The position numbers were made by a program, and so were the translations under genes. Positions 8,024 through 15,071 of a stretch of 23,877 nt of DNA are shown here, in pieces (position 1 is the stretch's first letter; each line of letters starts with the position of its first letter). The stretch comes from an uncultured Faecalibacterium sp. (lineage in GTDB: Bacteria; Bacillota; Clostridia; Oscillospirales; Ruminococcaceae). Under the pieces are notes generated by a model. The model did not search any database, had not been told where the DNA came from, and worked only from the letters and a program-made list of their open reading frames with translations. Location: contig CAKTCK010000029.1 in NCBI GenBank assembly GCA_934539245.1, positions 1-23,877 on the forward strand. Reading direction: 5' to 3'.

Positions 8024-8066
8024 GAAAACAGCCTCCTGTACTTTTGAAAAATAAAGTTACTACTTC

Positions 8067-8095
8067 ATTATAGTACAGCACAGAAGAATTGTAAA
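8067..8095 (-). promoter_or_regulatory. Promoter of the AGCS symporter gene
   Basis: On the minus strand, TTTACA (complement of 8090-8095) and a perfect TATAAT (complement of 8067-8072) are separated by 17 bp. The leader is about 37 nt. It is one of the best sigma-A matches in the window. Confidence 0.75.
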
Positions 8096-8211
8096 ATCTA
8101 AAATATTGATAGAATGGATTGACCAAACCGAACGCAGTGCAGCAAATGCAAAATAATAATTCCACTGAATGCGCCGCAGCTCGGCAGCGGAGGGCATTTA
8201 AATCGTCCCAC

Positions 8212-8248
8212 AAAAAAGGGACTGCCGCACGGTTTGTGCAGCAGTCCC
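8212..8248 (-). terminator. Terminator of the thiWMEC operon
   Basis: On the minus strand, GGGACTGCTGCA pairs with TGCGGCAGTCCC around a short loop and runs into TTTTTT (complement of 8212-8217). It lies 33 nt after the thiC stop codon. Confidence 0.9.
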
Positions 8249-8281
8249 GGAGGAAGAAGCGCCTTTCAGCGCGGGAAAAGC

Positions 8282-9592
8282 TTACAGAATGTCGATGTAT
8301 TCACCGGCCAGCGCCTTGTTCATGCTGCGCACGGCGCAGAACTTGCCGCACATACTGCAGGTGTCGCTGTGGTCGTCCTCGGGCAGGCGGGCGTCGCGGA
8401 TGGCCTTGGCGGTCTCGGGGTCCAGCGCGCAGGCGAACTGTGCATCCCAGTCCAGTACGCGGCGGGCATCGCCCATCTTGTCATCAATGTCCCGGGCATG
8501 GGGGATGCCCTTGGCAATGTCAGCGGCGTGGGCGGCGATCTTGGAGGCCACGATGCCCTGCTTTACGTCCTCCACATTGGGCAGTGCCAGATGCTCGGCG
8601 GGGGTCACATAGCACAGGAAGGCCGCACCGCTGGCAGCTGCCACTGCGCCGCCGATGGCAGCGGTGATGTGGTCGTAGCCGGGGGCGATATCGGTGACCA
8701 GAGGTCCCAGCACATAGAAGGGTGCGCCCATGCAGATGCTCTTCTGCACCTCCATGTTGGCGGCGACCTGATTCAGGGGTACATGGCCGGGGCCTTCCAC
8801 CATCACCTGTACATTGTGCGCCCATGCGCGCTTGGTCAGCTCGCCCAGACGCACCAGCTCCTCGATCTGGCACACGTCGGTGGCGTCAGCCAGACAGCCG
8901 GGACGGCAGGCGTCGCCCAGAGAGATGGTTACGTCATGCTCGGCGCAGATCTCGCAAATCTCGTCAAAGTGCTCGTAGAAGGGGTTCTCGTTGCCGGTCA
9001 TGCTCATCCACGCAAACACCAGAGAGCCGCCGCGGCTCACGATATTCATCTTGCGCTTGTGCTTGCGGATCTGCTCGATGGTCTTGCGGGTGATGCCGCA
9101 GTGCAGGGTAACAAAGTCCACGCCGTCCTCTGCGTGCAGACGTACCACATCGATGAAGTCCTGTGCAGTCAGCTCAGCCAGATCGCGCTGGTAGTGGATG
9201 ACCGAATCATACACCGGCACAGTGCCGATCATCACCGGGCACTCGTGGGTCAGCTTCTGGCGGAAGGGCTGGGTGTTGCCGTGGCTGGACAGATCCATAA
9301 TGGCTTCTGCGCCCATGTTCACGGCGCTCATTACCTTCTGCATCTCAATGTTGTAGTCCTTGCAGTCGCGGGAGACACCAAGGTTCACGTTGATCTTGGT
9401 GCGCAGCATGGAGCCCACGCCCTCGGGGTTCAGGCACTTGTGGTGCTTGTTGGCGGGGATGGCTACCTTGCCCTCGGCGACCCACTGGCGGATCTCCTCG
9501 GTGGTGCGGTATTCCTTTTTGGCTACGATCTCCATCTCCGGGGTAATGATGCCCTTGCGGGCGGCATCCATCTGGGTGGTATAAGTCTGCAT
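8282..9592 (-). CDS. thiC: Phosphomethylpyrimidine synthase (HMP-P synthase), short form
   Basis: A 436-residue radical SAM enzyme that converts aminoimidazole ribotide to HMP phosphate, the pyrimidine half of thiamine. It lacks the long N-terminal extension of proteobacterial ThiC. Conserved blocks include [47 protein letters not shown] and [12 protein letters not shown]. The C-terminal cluster motif reads CSMCGKFC (CX2CX3C), one residue shorter than the CX2CX4C I know from enterobacterial ThiC. The open frame continues to 9706, but ATG 9592 follows GGAGGAA with about 10-nt spacing, and the extra residues fall in a hairpin region. It is last in the thi operon, 344 nt after thiE. Confidence 0.96.
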   Translation of the reverse strand: MQTYTTQMDAARKGIITPEMEIVAKKEYRTTEEIRQWVAEGKVAIPANKHHKCLNPEGVGSMLRTKINVNLGVSRDCKDYNIEMQKVMSAVNMGAEAIMDLSSHGNTQPFRQKLTHECPVMIGTVPVYDSVIHYQRDLAELTAQDFIDVVRLHAEDGVDFVTLHCGITRKTIEQIRKHKRKMNIVSRGGSLVFAWMSMTGNENPFYEHFDEICEICAEHDVTISLGDACRPGCLADATDVCQIEELVRLGELTKRAWAHNVQVMVEGPGHVPLNQVAANMEVQKSICMGAPFYVLGPLVTDIAPGYDHITAAIGGAVAAASGAAFLCYVTPAEHLALPNVEDVKQGIVASKIAAHAADIAKGIPHARDIDDKMGDARRVLDWDAQFACALDPETAKAIRDARLPEDDHSDTCSMCGKFCAVRSMNKALAGEYIDIL

Positions 9593-9642
9593 ACGCTGTG
9601 TTCCTCCAAATGACAGTTTATCTCTGAACAGCAGGGTGCTGA

Positions 9643-9867
9643 TCATACAGTGATGTGGGGTAGCCTGTGTGCCGGGAGCTTTCTCCTCGGACACGAATCG
9701 GGCCATTCCATCGCCCGCCCTACTGCCTGCGGCAGCAGGGTCCCACCCCAGCGGACGGTCCTCGGAGAAACTCCCGACCCGCAGGCAAGGGTGGCAGGCA
9801 AGTAGCCGTCATTCAGAAAAAACAGTACGCTCTGGATGCCAGCACCTGCGCAAAATACGCTTTTCAT
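9643..9867 (-). CDS. Doubtful small ORF between thiE and thiC
   Basis: A 74-codon frame starting [12 protein letters not shown], with a GGAG site about 9 nt upstream of the ATG. The first 30 residues look protein-like, with a hydrophobic stretch. The remainder translates the palindromic hairpin and is rich in Arg, Pro and Gly. I recognise no family. It may be a leader peptide, a remnant or chance. Confidence 0.15.
   Translation of the reverse strand: MKSVFCAGAGIQSVLFFLNDGYLPATLACGSGVSPRTVRWGGTLLPQAVGRAMEWPDSCPRRKLPAHRLPHITV
9673..9776. repeat. Long imperfect hairpin inside the thi operon
   Basis: A central stem pairs CCCTACTGCC (9718-9727) with GGCAGCAGGG (9731-9740) around TGC. Outer arms at 9673-9692 and 9758-9776 are near-perfect complements: CGGGAG with CTCCCG, TTCTCC with GGAGAA, and GGAC with GTCC. 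The middle pairs less well. No T tract follows on either strand, so it is not a simple terminator. It could be an RNA processing or stability element, or a small interspersed palindromic repeat. Confidence 0.75.
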
Positions 9868-9936
9868 GTTGGTTTTCTCCATGAATTTTGTAACGCGGCC
9901 CAAGGTGGTGCCCCCGGTTTGCCGCGGGATGATAGC

Positions 9937-10575
9937 TTATTTTATGATCTGCTCCGAAAGGGCGCGCAGCTCCCGGCACTCGGCCTCGATGTCCTTTGCG
10001 GCAAAGATGGCGCTTACCAGCGCCACGCCGTCCACGCCGGTGCCCTTGAGCTGCAGGATGTTCTCCTTGTGGATGCCGCCAATGGCCACCACCGGCACAT
10101 CCACGGCGTTGCAGATGTCCAGCAGGGTCTGTCGGGGCATCTCGCTTACGTCCGTCTTGGTGTGGGTGGCGAATACCGCGCCAACGCCCAGATAATCTGC
10201 GCCGTGCGCCACAGCATCCAGCGCTTCCTGTACCGTGTGGGCAGAAACGCCGATCATCACACCGTCGCCCACGCGCTGGCGCACCTGTGCAGCGGCCATA
10301 TCGTCCTGCCCCACATGGATGCCCTCGGCGTGGCACTGCAAGGCCACCTCCACATTATCGTTGATGAACAGCGGCACACCGTACTGCTGGCACAGGGCGT
10401 GAATCTGGATGGCCTCCTGCAGAAAATCTGCGTCTCCCAGCTGCTTTTCCCGCAGCTGCACGCAGGTGGCACCGCCCTTCAGGGCACTTTCCACCTGCTG
10501 ATACAACGTCTGCTTGCCCACCCATGCGCGGTCGGTCACCGCGTACAGGAGCATGGTGTGTTTATCGCACTTCAT
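9937..10575 (-). CDS. thiE: Thiamine-phosphate synthase
   Basis: A 212-residue TIM-barrel enzyme that joins HMP pyrophosphate and thiazole phosphate to make thiamine phosphate. Family motifs: TDRAW at 14-18, GGATCVQLREK at 34-44, FINDN at 70-74, GIHVGQDD at 85-92, GADYLGVGAVFATHTK at 125-140 and VAIGGI at 163-168. The length is typical. Its ATG overlaps the end of thiM by 14 bp, which implies translational coupling. It acts on the products of its operon partners ThiM and ThiC, but a ThiD kinase for HMP-P must be encoded elsewhere. Confidence 0.96.
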   Translation of the reverse strand: MKCDKHTMLLYAVTDRAWVGKQTLYQQVESALKGGATCVQLREKQLGDADFLQEAIQIHALCQQYGVPLFINDNVEVALQCHAEGIHVGQDDMAAAQVRQRVGDGVMIGVSAHTVQEALDAVAHGADYLGVGAVFATHTKTDVSEMPRQTLLDICNAVDVPVVAIGGIHKENILQLKGTGVDGVALVSAIFAAKDIEAECRELRALSEQIIK

Positions 10576-11383
10576 AGTTTGAGCCTTTCTCCAGCTGTTC
10601 GGGGGTCATGTTGTAAATGGCATCAATGATGTAATTGCGGTAGGTGGCGTTGCCGTCCTGCGGGGTGAGCCGCCGGTGGGCAACTTCGCCAGCAAGACCC
10701 ATGGCGCACACCGCCGCAGCGGCAGCCTCCAGCGGCTGGCCGGGGTTGGCAGTGACAAAAGCCGCCGTCAGGGCAGAGAGCTGACAGCCGGTGCCGGTGA
10801 TGCTGCTCATCATGGCGTTGCCGTTGCGGATGCAGTAGGCCTTTTGTGCATCGGCTACGATATCAATAGCACCGGTAATGGCAACCACTGCACCGGTGCG
10901 GGCGGCAAAGGCCTTGGCAAAGGCTACGGCGCTGTCTAAGTTCTCTTCAGTCACCTTGTCGGCTACGTCCGCATCCACGCCCTTGGTGGTGCCCGCACCG
11001 GAGGCAAGGGTCTTGATCTCCGAGATGTTGCCACGGATCACTGTGAACTGCACCTCCCGCAGCAGACGGAAAGCAGTGTCGGTGCGCAGCTGGGAAGCGC
11101 CTGCACCCACGGGATCCAACACCACAGGATGCCCCAGCTGATTAGCCTTTTTGCCTGCCAGCAGCATACTGGTGACGGTGCGGCTGTTCAGCGTGCCGAT
11201 GTTGATATTCAGCCCGCCGCAGATGGTGGTGATCTCCTCCACCTCGGCGGCATCATCGGCCATGATGGGGGAGGCACCGCAGGCCAGCACCATATTGGCG
11301 CAGTCGTTCACGGTGACGTAGTTGGTGATGTTGTGGATCAGCGGGCAGCGGCTGCGCAGGTTCTCAAAGGCGGTCTTGAGCAT
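10562..11383 (-). CDS. thiM: Hydroxyethylthiazole kinase
   Basis: A 273-residue kinase that phosphorylates salvaged hydroxyethylthiazole. Motifs: PLIHNITNYVTVNDCAN at 14-30, GASPIMAD at 37-44, VVLDPVGAGAS at 87-97, RGNISEI at 118-124, and the C-terminal SITGTGCQLSA at 194-204 with the active-site Cys200. A GTG at 11392 is in frame, but it overlaps the GGAGG ribosome site. The ATG at 11383 has an 8-nt spacing and is preferred. It begins 15 bp after the thiW stop codon and overlaps thiE. Confidence 0.95.
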   Translation of the reverse strand: MLKTAFENLRSRCPLIHNITNYVTVNDCANMVLACGASPIMADDAAEVEEITTICGGLNINIGTLNSRTVTSMLLAGKKANQLGHPVVLDPVGAGASQLRTDTAFRLLREVQFTVIRGNISEIKTLASGAGTTKGVDADVADKVTEENLDSAVAFAKAFAARTGAVVAITGAIDIVADAQKAYCIRNGNAMMSSITGTGCQLSALTAAFVTANPGQPLEAAAAAVCAMGLAGEVAHRRLTPQDGNATYRNYIIDAIYNMTPEQLEKGSNYEVR

Positions 11384-11398
11384 TCCGGGCACCTCCGC

Positions 11399-11914
11399 TC
11401 AGGAAAGGCTGCTCTGCATGGAGCGCAGAGCACCGGAGCGCTGCAGGCTGAACACCACAGCACCGGCGATCACCGCACCCACGGCGGTGGAGATGAGGAA
11501 GGGTACGATGTAGGCGTAGAAAGCGATATCCGCAGCACTCTTGCCCATCAGGAAGATAGCCACAGGCCATGCGCACAGGCCGCCCAGAATGCTGGTACCG
11601 AACACCTCACCCACCACGGTGGCAATCAGGTTTTTGGTCTTGTGGTATGCAAGGCCGCACAGCAGCGCACCGAACATACTGCCGGGGAAGGCCATCAGGC
11701 TGCCCAGACCCAGCAGGTTGCGCAGCAGGGAGGCCACAAAGGCCACGCCTACACCCCACCAGGGCCCCAGCAGAACGGCGCACAGCACGTTGACCATGTG
11801 CTGCACCGGGGCGCACTTGCTGCCGAACATGGGAAAGCTGAACACGCTGCCCACCACGCACAGGGCACAGAACATACCGGCGAGGGCAAGCTTTTTGACA
11901 GAGGGATTTTTCAT
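11399..11914 (-). CDS. thiW: ThiW, thiazole-specific ECF transporter S component
   Basis: A 171-residue membrane protein with five to six hydrophobic segments. It matches the ThiW family as I know it: an N-terminal KLALAGMFCALCVVGS helix, then PMFGSKCAPVQHMVNVLCAV and GPWWGVGVAFVASLLRN. ThiW is thought to bind hydroxyethylthiazole and use a shared ECF energizing module (EcfT and two ATPases) encoded elsewhere. Its position directly before thiM fits import followed by phosphorylation. The ATG follows AAGGAG with about 10-nt spacing. It is the first gene after the TPP riboswitch. Confidence 0.92.
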   Translation of the reverse strand: MKNPSVKKLALAGMFCALCVVGSVFSFPMFGSKCAPVQHMVNVLCAVLLGPWWGVGVAFVASLLRNLLGLGSLMAFPGSMFGALLCGLAYHKTKNLIATVVGEVFGTSILGGLCAWPVAIFLMGKSAADIAFYAYIVPFLISTAVGAVIAGAVVFSLQRSGALRSMQSSLS

Positions 11915-12136
11915 GATAAATTAGCTCCTTTTCAACCATCTGCGGCAGCGCAGGACGAACACCGGCGCTCCCGCAACAAAACAGCCCGTGCCCGCAAAAA
12001 GGCGGGAACAGGTACGGAAGGTGCGGTCGAAACTTACTGGTTTCCTCTCACGCCGGAACACGGCTTCCCATCGCTGCATTCATCCAAGGCTCAGGGCGCT
12101 CCCCCTCAGCCGGCTGCGGAACCTCCGCAGAGGTAC
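11915..12136 (-). other. Long structured leader between the TPP terminator and thiW
   Basis: A further 222 nt of leader separates the riboswitch terminator from thiW. It holds several hairpins. CTGCGGA (12114-12120) pairs with TCCGCAG (12124-12130). GGCTCAGGG (12088-12096) pairs with CCCTCAGCC (12103-12111) with one mismatch. GCCG and CGGC flank a small loop near 12050-12070, and CCCGC pairs with GCGGG around AAAAA near 11990. I recognise no riboswitch class and no gene. It may be a second control element or an inserted repeat. Confidence 0.55.
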
Positions 12137-12171
12137 AAAAAAACAGGAGGAGCCCGGCGCGGCTCCTCCTG
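12137..12171 (-). terminator. Intrinsic terminator of the TPP riboswitch
   Basis: On the minus strand, CAGGAGGAGCC pairs perfectly with GGCTCCTCCTG around a 6-nt loop, followed by seven T (complement of 12137-12143). It lies 20 nt downstream of the TPP aptamer, so TPP binding most likely favours this hairpin and stops transcription before thiW. Confidence 0.9.
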
Positions 12172-12190
12172 CAAAAAATCATAAAAGGTA

Positions 12191-12285
12191 TGACTTCCTA
12201 CGGCGGCATTATCCGCATCAGGTAAAAGGGTCGAAGCTTGCTATGCTTCCTCTCAGCCCGCTGCACGAGCTCCCCTGTGTTTGAT
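12191..12285 (-). promoter_or_regulatory. TPP riboswitch (THI element)
   Basis: The minus strand carries the conserved TPP aptamer parts in order: a GGGG start, GGCTGAGAGG (CTGAGA is the complement of 12251-12256), a P3-type hairpin with AGGAAGC and GCTTC, then ACCCTTTTACCTGATGC and GGATAATGCCGCCGTAGGAA. These match the THI-box pattern closely. It lies directly after a sigma-A promoter and before an intrinsic terminator and thiW, so it represses the thi operon when TPP is plentiful. Confidence 0.96.
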
Positions 12286-12294
12286 TGTGACTGT

Positions 12295-12323
12295 ATTTTA
12301 CACCCGTTTTCCCAAAAATGCAA
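12295..12323 (-). promoter_or_regulatory. Promoter of the thiWMEC operon
   Basis: On the minus strand, TTGCAT (complement of 12318-12323) and TAAAAT (complement of 12295-12300) are spaced by 17 bp. Transcription would begin at about 12288, immediately before the TPP aptamer. Confidence 0.75.
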
Positions 12324-12339
12324 GAGGGAGATAGAAACC

Positions 12340-12372
12340 AAAGCCCCCGGGGGACACACCCTCGGGGGCTTT
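12340..12372 (-). terminator. Terminator after the peptide deformylase gene
   Basis: AAAGCCCCCG (12340-12349) pairs with CGGGGGCTTT (12363-12372) around a 13-nt stretch that can extend the stem. It lies 16 nt after the deformylase stop codon and upstream of the thi promoter, insulating the two units. The T tract is short. Confidence 0.75.
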
Positions 12373-12387
12373 GCGCGTGATAAAAAC

Positions 12388-12798
12388 TTAAATCAAGATC
12401 CCATCGCAATGGTCGATCTCGTGCTGGATGATCTGCGCCGTCCAGCCAGTAAAGGTCTTGATGCGGGTCTTGCAGTCTGCCGTCTGGTACTGCACCTTGA
12501 TGCTCTGGTAGCGCTTTGTTTTCCGCACGCCCTCCAGCGAAAGACAGCCCTCCTCGGCTTCGTACTGACCGGACTTTTTCAGGATGACCGGGTTGAACAG
12601 CACCAGATACCCGTCCTCGGCTTCCACTGCGATGATGCGCTTGAGCACGCCGATCATGTTGGCGGCCATGCCCACACATCCGTCGGCGTGGGCGGTCAGG
12701 GTGTCCAGTAAGTCCCGCGCAATGGGGGCATCCTCCGGGGTGGCAGGGGCAGATTTCTGCGCCAGAAACAGCGGGTCGTGCATGATGGGCTGGATCAT
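12388..12798 (-). CDS. Divergent peptide deformylase family protein
   Basis: A 136-residue metalloprotein of the peptide deformylase family, which removes the formyl group from nascent N-terminal methionine. Motif 2 (EEGCLSLEG, metal Cys85) and motif 3 (QHEIDH, metal His126 and His130, catalytic Glu127) are intact. Motif 1 reads VGMAANMIG (42-50) instead of GxGLAAPQIG, so Met48 stands where the active-site Gln is expected. The protein stops six residues after HEIDH, so it lacks the C-terminal helix of longer deformylases. I recall similar short proteins in other Firmicutes annotated as deformylase. The ATG follows AGGAGA 11 nt after the brnQ stop, so it is co-transcribed with brnQ. Housekeeping deformylase activity may come from another gene. 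Confidence 0.85.
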   Translation of the reverse strand: MIQPIMHDPLFLAQKSAPATPEDAPIARDLLDTLTAHADGCVGMAANMIGVLKRIIAVEAEDGYLVLFNPVILKKSGQYEAEEGCLSLEGVRKTKRYQSIKVQYQTADCKTRIKTFTGWTAQIIQHEIDHCDGILI

Positions 12799-12809
12799 AG
12801 TAAAATCTC

Positions 12810-14090
12810 CTATTCTTCAGTGCGGCTCAGAAAGATGCCTGCCAGCAGCCCGGCAGCAGCCGGGAGCACCCAGCCAAAGCCCAGAGCCGCCAGCGGCAGG
12901 GCGTTGGCAAGAGCAGAAAGTGAGCCAAGAGGCAGCGCGGCGGCAATGCTCTGCACGGCGGTGCAACCGATGCACAGCGGATAGACCCGGCGGCGCTGCT
13001 CCAGCCCGGGCACGAAGGAAAGTGTGATCAGCACAATGGCCACCGGGTACAGGGCGTTGAGCACCGGGACGGATAACCGTAGGATCTCTGCCAGCCCCAG
13101 ATTTGCGATCAGCATACTGGCAGCGGCAAAAAAAGCAGTAAGAGCAGGGTAGGGGATGTGGGGTAGCAGGGTGTGGAAATACTCTCCCACACAGGCAATC
13201 AGCCCTACACAGGTGTTGAAGCAGGCCAGCATAAAGATGGCTGCAAGGAGCACCAACCCCGCTTTGCCGAACAGCCGCTCGGCAAGCACGGTCAGCACCT
13301 CGGCACCGGTGGCAAGGCCGGGCACGGCGGCACCGGTCAGCGCCCCGGCGTGTCCCAGCATGGCGTAGACTGCCAGCAGCAGCCCGCCCGCCACAAGCCC
13401 GGCGCGGATGGCGCTGCGCTGCACGTCCTGCTCCCGGGCAACGCCCTGCGCCCGGATATTCATGGCGATGACTGCGCCAAAGTTCAGCGCCGCAAGGGCG
13501 TCCATGGTCTGGTAACCGTACAATACGCCTTGTAGAATAACGGATGAACTATACGCATCAGTAGGCGCACCATACTGCACCGCCAGCGGGTGCAGCAGGC
13601 TGCCGCCGAACAGGATCAAAATCAGAACCAGCAGGCAGGGGCAGAGCAGCCTGCCCAACCAGCGGGTGAGCCTGTCCGGGTGCAGCGCCACCAGAAAGGC
13701 CGCGCCGAAGAACAGCACGGAATACCCCAGCTGCAGCCCGGCGCTGCTGCCCAGCAGTGGGGTGAGCATGGCAAACGAGGTGCTTGCGGTGCGCGGAATG
13801 GCCAGACACGGCCCGATGGACAGGTAGATCAAAATCATGAACACCTGTGCGAATACCGGATGCACCCGCCCGGCAAGCTTGTCCAGACCGTCTGCCCGTG
13901 CCACCGCGATGACCCCCGCAACGGGCAGACCCACGGCGCTGATAGCAAGCCCCAGAAAGGCGGACCAGAAGTTTACCCCGGCCTTTGCACCTAAATCGGG
14001 CGGGAAAATCAGGTTGCCCGCCCCGAAAAACATGGAAAACAACGTAAAACCGACAAGCAGCAGCTTGCGGCCCTTGAGCGCTTGTGTCAA
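12810..14090 (-). CDS. brnQ: Branched-chain amino acid:cation symporter, LIVCS family
   Basis: A 426-residue membrane protein with about twelve hydrophobic segments that imports leucine, isoleucine and valine with sodium or protons. The N-terminal block TLFSMFFGAGNLIFPP at 16-31 is diagnostic of BrnQ, and GPCLAIPRTASTSFA near 93-107 is also typical. The length matches the family. The start is TTG at 14090, preceded by GAGGAG with a 6-7-nt spacing. The promoter overlaps a palindromic operator, so it is likely repressed by a regulator not encoded here. It heads a two-gene unit with the deformylase-like gene. Confidence 0.94.
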   Translation of the reverse strand: MTQALKGRKLLLVGFTLFSMFFGAGNLIFPPDLGAKAGVNFWSAFLGLAISAVGLPVAGVIAVARADGLDKLAGRVHPVFAQVFMILIYLSIGPCLAIPRTASTSFAMLTPLLGSSAGLQLGYSVLFFGAAFLVALHPDRLTRWLGRLLCPCLLVLILILFGGSLLHPLAVQYGAPTDAYSSSVILQGVLYGYQTMDALAALNFGAVIAMNIRAQGVAREQDVQRSAIRAGLVAGGLLLAVYAMLGHAGALTGAAVPGLATGAEVLTVLAERLFGKAGLVLLAAIFMLACFNTCVGLIACVGEYFHTLLPHIPYPALTAFFAAASMLIANLGLAEILRLSVPVLNALYPVAIVLITLSFVPGLEQRRRVYPLCIGCTAVQSIAAALPLGSLSALANALPLAALGFGWVLPAAAGLLAGIFLSRTEE

Positions 14091-14135
14091 TACCGTCTCC
14101 TCTTTCCTGCGCTGGTGCCAAAATGCACCGGATAC

Positions 14136-14159
14136 TGTATCCAGTTTACACTGGATACA
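14136..14159. promoter_or_regulatory. Palindromic operator over the brnQ promoter
   Basis: TGTATCCAGT (14136-14145) and its perfect complement ACTGGATACA (14150-14159) are separated by 4 bp. The 24-bp site covers the -10 box of the brnQ promoter, the classic position for a repressor. The regulator is unknown. Confidence 0.7.
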
Positions 14160-14171
14160 AATTCATGTCAA
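14143..14171 (-). promoter_or_regulatory. brnQ promoter
   Basis: On the minus strand, a perfect TTGACA (complement of 14166-14171) and TAAACT (complement of 14143-14148) are separated by 17 bp. The -10 box lies inside the 24-bp palindrome. Confidence 0.7.
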
Positions 14172-14257
14172 GCATGCGACGGTTGAATAAAAGTATATAC
14201 AACGCAAGCCGACCCGCAATAGGTGGTGCACAGGTCATTCCCCTTTGCGGGACGGTA

Positions 14258-14272
14258 TGGTATACTATACCT
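14258..14272 (+). promoter_or_regulatory. Extended -10 promoter with small palindrome before the ABC genes
   Basis: TGG directly precedes TATACT (14261-14266), an extended -10 element with a poor -35 region. The -10 is embedded in GGTATA-C-TATACC (14259-14271), a 6-bp inverted repeat that could bind a regulator. A second candidate, TATAAT, is at 14273-14278. The start of the permease gene is about 30 nt downstream. Confidence 0.45.
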
Positions 14273-14300
14273 TATAATAGGCAGGGGAAGAGGGCAGTTT

Positions 14301-15071
14301 ATGAAGCAGAACAAGCAGTTTTTTCGCCGTCTGCTGGCGGTAGCGTTCTGGCTGGCGGTCTGGCAGGCCGCAGCCATGGCCATCGGGCAGGAGGTGTTTC
14401 TGGTATCGCCGGTGCAGGCACTGCGCACCTTAGTGCGGCTGCTGCCGAGGGCAGATTTCTGGCAGCGGGTGGGCTTCAGCTCCGGGCGCATTTTGCTGGG
14501 CTTTGTGCTGGGCGCAGTGGTCAGCGTGGTGCTGGCGGTGTGCGCTGCCCGGTGGAGCGCCGCCGATGCGCTGCTGGCTCCGGTGATGCAGCTGGTCAAG
14601 GCTACGCCGGTGGCAAGTTTTATCATTCTGGCGCTGGTCTGGGTGCGGGGCAGCGCCCTTTCGGTGCTTATCAGCTTTTTAATGGTGCTGCCGGTGCTGT
14701 ACGGCGCGGTGCGCACCGGCATTGCCGGGGCAGACGTGCAGCTGCTGGAGATGGCAGCGGTGTTCCGTCTGCCGCCGGGGCGCCGCCTGCGGTCGATCTG
14801 GCTGCCTGCGGTGCTTCCGGCCTTCCGGCAGGGGTGCAGCGTGGCGCTGGGCATCTGCTGGAAAAGCGGTGTGGCAGCCGAGGTCATCGGTCTGCCCAAC
14901 GGCAGCATCGGCGATGCGCTTTACCGCGCCAAGATCACCCTTTCCACAGGGGAGCTGTTTGCATGGACCTTTGTCATCATCCTGCTGAGCGCAGGCTTTG
15001 AAAAGCTGTTCCTGCTTGCACTGGATAAAGCTGTGGGCGCAGTGCTGGGAGAGGAGGGGACAAAATGCTGA
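14301..15071 (+). CDS. ABC transporter permease, SsuC/TauC/ThiX type
   Basis: A 256-residue inner membrane protein with about six hydrophobic segments. It resembles the permeases of nitrate/sulfonate/taurine and HMP importers. The cytoplasmic EAA loop is visible as EMAAVFRLPPGRRLRSIWLP at about 154-173. ATG 14301 follows GAGGG; a longer frame from 14223 would run back through the promoter and is rejected. The gene overlaps the ATPase gene by 7 bp. No substrate-binding protein lies beside it, so the substrate is unknown. The nearby thi operon makes a thiamine precursor possible but unproven. Confidence 0.88.
   Translation: MKQNKQFFRRLLAVAFWLAVWQAAAMAIGQEVFLVSPVQALRTLVRLLPRADFWQRVGFSSGRILLGFVLGAVVSVVLAVCAARWSAADALLAPVMQLVKATPVASFIILALVWVRGSALSVLISFLMVLPVLYGAVRTGIAGADVQLLEMAAVFRLPPGRRLRSIWLPAVLPAFRQGCSVALGICWKSGVAAEVIGLPNGSIGDALYRAKITLSTGELFAWTFVIILLSAGFEKLFLLALDKAVGAVLGEEGTKC

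Larger units (their letters stand above)
9593..9936 (-). other. Structured 344-nt spacer between thiE and thiC
   Basis: This gap is unusually long for the interior of a tight operon. It holds the thiC ribosome site near the low-coordinate end and a long imperfect hairpin at 9673-9776. I found no TPP aptamer core (CTGAGA), no intrinsic terminator with a T tract and no convincing promoter here. A 74-codon frame at 9643-9867 crosses the hairpin and is listed separately with low confidence. Confidence 0.6.

Noticed and set aside
8234..9613. 459-codon plus-strand frame opposite thiC
   Set aside because: Mirror of the highly conserved thiC; the composition (Val/Ala/Gly/His) is typical of antisense frames in GC-rich genes.
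9593..9706. N-terminal extension of ThiC to 9706
   Set aside because: It would translate part of the long hairpin; ATG 9592 has a GGAGG site and matches the normal short-form ThiC start.
11129..12184. 351-codon plus-strand frame across thiW and the thi leader
   Set aside because: It runs through thiW in antisense and through the TPP terminator hairpin; no motif or ribosome site.
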